Part shown: in pieces, positions 6,690 through 9,787 of the stretch
How the letters are laid out: each line of letters starts with the position of its first letter
Position numbering within the stretch: position 1 is the stretch's first letter
Origin: Lysobacterales bacterium
GTDB lineage: Bacteria > Pseudomonadota > Gammaproteobacteria > Xanthomonadales > SZUA-36
DNA length: 9,787 nucleotides
NCBI GenBank assembly: GCA_009692275.1
Contig: SHZL01000087.1
Coordinates: 1-9,787 of the forward strand
Reading direction: 5' to 3'
Translations under genes and position numbers: made by a program
Notes under the pieces: model-generated
Seen by the model: the letters and a program-made list of their open reading frames with translations, nothing else
Told to the model about the DNA's origin: nothing
Databases searched by the model: none

Positions 6690-7740
6690 CCGCAGGCGAG
6701 CCGGATGGGTAGAACACCCCGATCAGGCGCATGCCACCCTCGGTCGTGCACTCCAGCGAATGGGCTTGTTTCAGCGGCAGGAAAATCGTATCTCCAGGGC
6801 GTACCGGCGCTTTGCTCCCATCGGTCCACATGAAACCCTCGCCCTTGAGTATGGTGATGGTTTCCTCGTACAGATGCCGGTGATGGGCAGCTCTTGATTT
6901 GGGAACCTGGCCAATGAACTGCGTGACATCCGTGCCATGGGATTTTTCGTCAATCAATACCTGGAAAAACCGGTCTGCCATTTTTTCGGCCTTGGCCTGA
7001 TCAACAGCGGCAATCCGCTCAGCATACGTTTCATCGAAGATCATTGGCATGTCGTCCAGCCACTGCGGGTCCGCACACTCGGGGCAAACCGAGAGGTTGA
7101 GCAGGATGGGATTTCCTCCCTGGCTGTTGCTCATATTAAAGGCTTCGCCTGCTTTTATGCACACACCGCTTTCCGGACCGACTTCAAACGTCCGGTCTGC
7201 AATGGTGACAAGGCCTTGCCCCGAAAGCACAAAGAGCACCGTATCACTGCCCGGGAAACGCAGGGTCGGTGATGTGCCTGCGTCGATGACCACAGAGTAT
7301 TGCGACAGAAACTGCGCGTTATCGCGCCCGCTGATGACGGGGTAGAGCGCCATGTTGCCCTTTTTCTGCATGGCCTCCGGCGGCACGCGGACCACGTAAC
7401 AGTCATTATCGAGTTTTGCCTTGAGCGCCCCGCCTGCGACTTTCTCATACTGAACCACGGGAGCGTCCGGCGCGTCGGCTTTCGCTTCTTCGTATTTTTC
7501 GGAAAGGTTGTTATGGCTGCCATCGCAAGTCGGTTGGGTCCTGGTGTGCTTGCAGGCGCAAAACAGGATTTCGCCATCGGCCTGGGCGACGAATTCCACC
7601 GGGGTAAATTCGGTGCCCTTGTGTGAGCCGTCGCAAAACGGTTGTTTCGCAGATCGGCCGCAGGAACACCAGAAATATTTCTTGCCGGCCCGCACGGTTT
7701 CGAGGCAGGGCTTGCGTTTGGCAATGAGGGGCTCAGGCAT
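6679..7740 (-). CDS. Tandem CDGSH iron-sulfur domains fused to a bicupin
   Basis: This 353-residue fusion begins with two CDGSH motifs. The first has C25, C27, C36 and H40 (CSC, then PFCDGSH) and the second C61, C63, C72 and H76 (CAC, then PTCDGSH). Each is a 3Cys-1His set that in mitoNEET-type proteins holds a redox-active, labile [2Fe-2S] cluster. A charged linker (80-110) leads to two cupin domains. The first (about 140-215) lacks the metal-binding histidines. The second (about 280-345) has a complete motif 1 (H287, H289, E293, G300) and H327 of motif 2, so it should bind Fe, Mn or another divalent metal. A CPEC pair (C219, C222) lies between the cupins. I chose the ATG at 7740, 8 bases after an AGGA (complement of 7749-7752), over the TTG one codon earlier. 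The protein is probably cytoplasmic. A dioxygenase or other metal-dependent redox role is plausible; the substrate is unknown. Confidence 0.9.
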   Translation of the reverse strand: MPEPLIAKRKPCLETVRAGKKYFWCSCGRSAKQPFCDGSHKGTEFTPVEFVAQADGEILFCACKHTRTQPTCDGSHNNLSEKYEEAKADAPDAPVVQYEKVAGGALKAKLDNDCYVVRVPPEAMQKKGNMALYPVISGRDNAQFLSQYSVVIDAGTSPTLRFPGSDTVLFVLSGQGLVTIADRTFEVGPESGVCIKAGEAFNMSNSQGGNPILLNLSVCPECADPQWLDDMPMIFDETYAERIAAVDQAKAEKMADRFFQVLIDEKSHGTDVTQFIGQVPKSRAAHHRHLYEETITILKGEGFMWTDGSKAPVRPGDTIFLPLKQAHSLECTTEGGMRLIGVFYPSGSPAVNY

Positions 7741-7755
7741 CAATGGCTTCCTTTT

Positions 7756-7778
7756 CTGTTCAGCACAGCTCTGTTCAG
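7756..7778. promoter_or_regulatory. Direct repeat upstream of the CDGSH-cupin gene
   Basis: CTGTTCAG is present at 7756-7763 and again at 7771-7778, 15 bases apart, just upstream of the ribosome site of the CDGSH-cupin gene. On the coding strand this reads CTGAACAG twice. It could be a regulator site or chance. The surrounding 7741-7839 spacer holds no gene and no clear promoter. Confidence 0.3.
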
Positions 7779-7821
7779 TTTAACCCAAAGCTGCCGGGCG
7801 AGGTTTCGTCATTATCTTTGA

Positions 7822-7836
7822 GCACCCTGTTGGTGC
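7822..7836 (-). terminator. Short hairpin after the TolB-like/TPR gene
   Basis: GCACC (7822-7826) and GGTGC (7832-7836) pair around a five-base loop, only three bases past the stop codon of the minus-strand gene. A GU pair may extend the stem. No T-run follows on the minus strand, so termination is uncertain and read-through into the CDGSH-cupin gene is possible. Confidence 0.3.
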
Positions 7837-7839
7837 CCC

Positions 7840-9787
7840 TTACTCTTTCGAGTCGCCTTTTGTCGAGGGCAAGATGATGTCGCCATTTCTTTCCAATTCG
7901 ATCATATCCTGGTAAATGGCATCTCGCCGCGCCGTAAATCGGGTCAGCCAGTCTTCAAATCGCGGATCGCCACGAAGGTTGGCGAGGAACAGATTCGATT
8001 CGGGAGCCTGACCTAAAAAGTCCCGGCTCAGAATGCCACCATCGGGCAGCGAGAGGCTGGCCTCCAGTTGCTGCAGGGCTGCATCCGGTCTGCCGAGAAT
8101 GCTGTTGATTTCAGCGGCCAGGTATTGCTTTCCCGGGTCGTTGAAATTTCCCCGCACCAAGGGCTCGTTCGGCACTGTTTCCAGCAATGGCAATAGCACC
8201 TGCCGGGCCTGTTCAGGTTTGCCCTGTGCCATCCAGGCAGCGCCTTGCACCAACAATCCGATACGACGCACGTTTTCGATGACCAATCCCTGTACGCTGT
8301 TGTCCGAGTAAAGTTGTTGCAGAGCCAGCCCTTTTTGCAGGGCGCACTCGAAGTCTCCGGAGGACAGGCAAACGATCGCCTCTGATCGCAATGTCCAGCC
8401 ATGCTCATCGGCTTGAGTGCCGGACTGGTTTTCCCGCACCTTGCGGGTGCCGGCAGACAGCGCAGCGTACTCAGCCTTTGCGGTATCGATCCTTGTCTGG
8501 GCCGATAGCAGCGCATCAGAGGCTCCGAATTTCTGCTGGACAAAATCGAGCCAGGCCTGCGCACGGCCAAAATCCGCCACGTTGCGCCAGTAGCTGGCCA
8601 TTTCGATGCCACCGTTCAGGGTGATACCGTTAGCGGCCAGGTAGCGTGAAACCCAAACGGCCGCAAGGTCCGGGCGGCCGTAATACTGGTCGTGCAATTG
8701 CGCCAGGTCATAATAGAAAATGCCTTCCTGGGGAAAACGTTGCACTGCTTCTTCAAGGGCTTTCACAGCTTTATCGACCTGGTCCAGTGCATTCAGGGCA
8801 AACGACTTTTGGCGATAGATCATTTTCGCATTCGGGTCGAGTTCCCCGGCCTGGCTGAGCAGGCGATAGGCTTCTGCCGGATCCGTATTGATCAGCGCAA
8901 GACCAAGGCCGGATGTCGCTCCTGCGCTGTTGGAATTCAACTTCAGTGCCCGGCGATAATTGACCACGGCTTCGTTGACATTCCCGGTACGCCAGTAGTA
9001 GAAACCCAGCACTGTGTAAGCCTCTGCCAGCCCAGGGTCGATCTCGATGGCGGTCTGCGCAGCCTGCAATGATTGCTGCGCGTAGTGTTCGAACGTACTT
9101 CCGGACCCGGTGGCAAAGGCCAGGCTGTTGTATACGGCAGAAATTGCCACCCAGGCCCGGGCATAATCAGGATCAAGCTTGACTGCTCTGTTCAGTAATT
9201 GCAGGGGCAGAAAAGCGTCCTCATCTGCCTCGGCGAGTTTGTCCGTGGTCAGTTCGCCCCGCTCGGCCCGGGCCAGCATCACCAGGTCATAGGCCTGCGG
9301 GTTGTCGGTGCCGTTGCGCAGCACCCTGGCGCGGTCATCTTCACTGAGAGTGACCTGCAGATTGCTCACGATCTCACCCGCAATGCGATCCTGCAGTTCA
9401 AAAATGTTTTCCATGCGGCCATCGAAACTTTGTGACCACAGATGCACGCCGTCCGTCGTATTGATCAGCTGGGCGATAACCCGCACGTCGTTTCCGGCGC
9501 GTTGCACACTGCCTTCCAGCAAGGTTCTCACGCCCAGGATTTTCCCAATCTCACGCGCATCGCGGTTGGTGCCTTTGAACTGGAAGGACGAGTTACGAGC
9601 GATGACTTTGAGGCCCTTAATCTGCGCCAGCTTGTTCAGCAGTGTATCGGCCAGCCCATCGGCGAAATAGCCCTCCGACTCGTTTCCGGAGAAGTTTTCA
9701 AAGGGTAAAACGGCAATGGACTTTTCAGTGATTGCGGAGGCAGCGTCCGGGCTTTGGGCCGGTGATGACGCTTCCTGTGTAGGGGTC
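7840..9787 (-). CDS. TolB-like domain plus TPR protein, C-terminal 648 residues (cut by window edge)
   Basis: The frame is open at the right edge and ends in a TAA at 7840. The first visible residues (1-20) are a Ser/Ala/Pro/Gln-rich linker. SIAVLPFENFSGN (23-35), YFADGLADTLLNKLAQI (40-56) and ARNSSFQFKG (63-72) then mark the TolB N-terminal-like domain (about 22-148), which closes with VHLWSQSFDG and a DIF-like NIFELQDRIAGEIV stretch. Tetratricopeptide-like helical repeats follow. The clearest is AYTVLGFYYWRTGNVNEAVV with RRALKLN, continuing through about residue 400, with more helical repeats to the end. In this protein type the missing N-terminus usually carries a winged-helix DNA-binding domain, an adenylate cyclase domain or a Ser/Thr kinase, followed by one membrane helix. 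Which one cannot be told here. It probably acts as a periplasmic or membrane-attached scaffold or sensor. It lies upstream of the CDGSH-cupin gene on the same strand with a 99-base gap, so a shared transcript is possible but not shown. The GTG at 9531 is internal, not a start. Confidence 0.88.
   Translation of the reverse strand, partial: TPTQEASSPAQSPDAASAITEKSIAVLPFENFSGNESEGYFADGLADTLLNKLAQIKGLKVIARNSSFQFKGTNRDAREIGKILGVRTLLEGSVQRAGNDVRVIAQLINTTDGVHLWSQSFDGRMENIFELQDRIAGEIVSNLQVTLSEDDRARVLRNGTDNPQAYDLVMLARAERGELTTDKLAEADEDAFLPLQLLNRAVKLDPDYARAWVAISAVYNSLAFATGSGSTFEHYAQQSLQAAQTAIEIDPGLAEAYTVLGFYYWRTGNVNEAVVNYRRALKLNSNSAGATSGLGLALINTDPAEAYRLLSQAGELDPNAKMIYRQKSFALNALDQVDKAVKALEEAVQRFPQEGIFYYDLAQLHDQYYGRPDLAAVWVSRYLAANGITLNGGIEMASYWRNVADFGRAQAWLDFVQQKFGASDALLSAQTRIDTAKAEYAALSAGTRKVRENQSGTQADEHGWTLRSEAIVCLSSGDFECALQKGLALQQLYSDNSVQGLVIENVRRIGLLVQGAAWMAQGKPEQARQVLLPLLETVPNEPLVRGNFNDPGKQYLAAEINSILGRPDAALQQLEASLSLPDGGILSRDFLGQAPESNLFLANLRGDPRFEDWLTRFTARRDAIYQDMIELERNGDIILPSTKGDSKE

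Noticed and set aside
7155..7724. A 189-codon minus-strand frame inside the CDGSH-cupin gene
   Set aside because: Same strand but shifted frame; the translation is Arg/Ala/Pro-rich and lacks any domain.

Overview
The window holds seven genes: five complete and two cut off by the window edges. It reads as ordinary bacterial chromosome, moderately GC-rich, with tight gene spacing and Shine-Dalgarno-type start sites. The gene content fits a Gram-negative proteobacterium, most likely an environmental gammaproteobacterium: a glycoside hydrolase with an export signal, an AAT-type amino-acid permease, and a TolB-like/TPR protein of the kind fused to sensor or regulator modules. That assignment is inference, because the window has no rRNA or other marker gene. 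I see no tRNA, rRNA, CRISPR array, insertion sequence or phage gene.

Layout. The left edge (minus strand) is the N-terminal half of a secreted family-2 beta-galactosidase. A 197-bp divergent spacer follows, with stacked inverted repeats and a good -10 box. Then come two plus-strand genes that overlap by one base: a PrnB-family haem protein (tryptophan/indoleamine dioxygenase superfamily) and a luciferase-like (LLM) flavin/F420 oxidoreductase. A convergent class V PLP enzyme related to kynureninase and SufS-type proteins lies on the minus strand. It is divergent from an APC/AAT amino-acid permease on the plus strand, with a palindrome between them. The permease converges on, and overlaps by 11 bases, a minus-strand fusion of two CDGSH iron-sulfur motifs to a bicupin. 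The right edge (minus strand) is the C-terminal part of a TolB-like plus TPR protein.

How the genes may work together. The block from about 1.8 to 7.7 kb looks like an uncharacterised amino-acid or indole-type oxidation module: an importer, a haem enzyme of the superfamily that opens or rearranges the indole ring, a flavin oxidoreductase, a kynureninase-like PLP enzyme, and a metal-binding cupin with its own iron-sulfur domains. The order of enzyme types resembles the kynurenine pathway (haem dioxygenase, flavin oxygenase, PLP hydrolase, cupin dioxygenase), but every member comes from a different subfamily from the classical enzymes. Each family call rests on motifs in the sequence. The common pathway and its substrate are inference. 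The beta-galactosidase and the TPR protein are probably unrelated neighbours.
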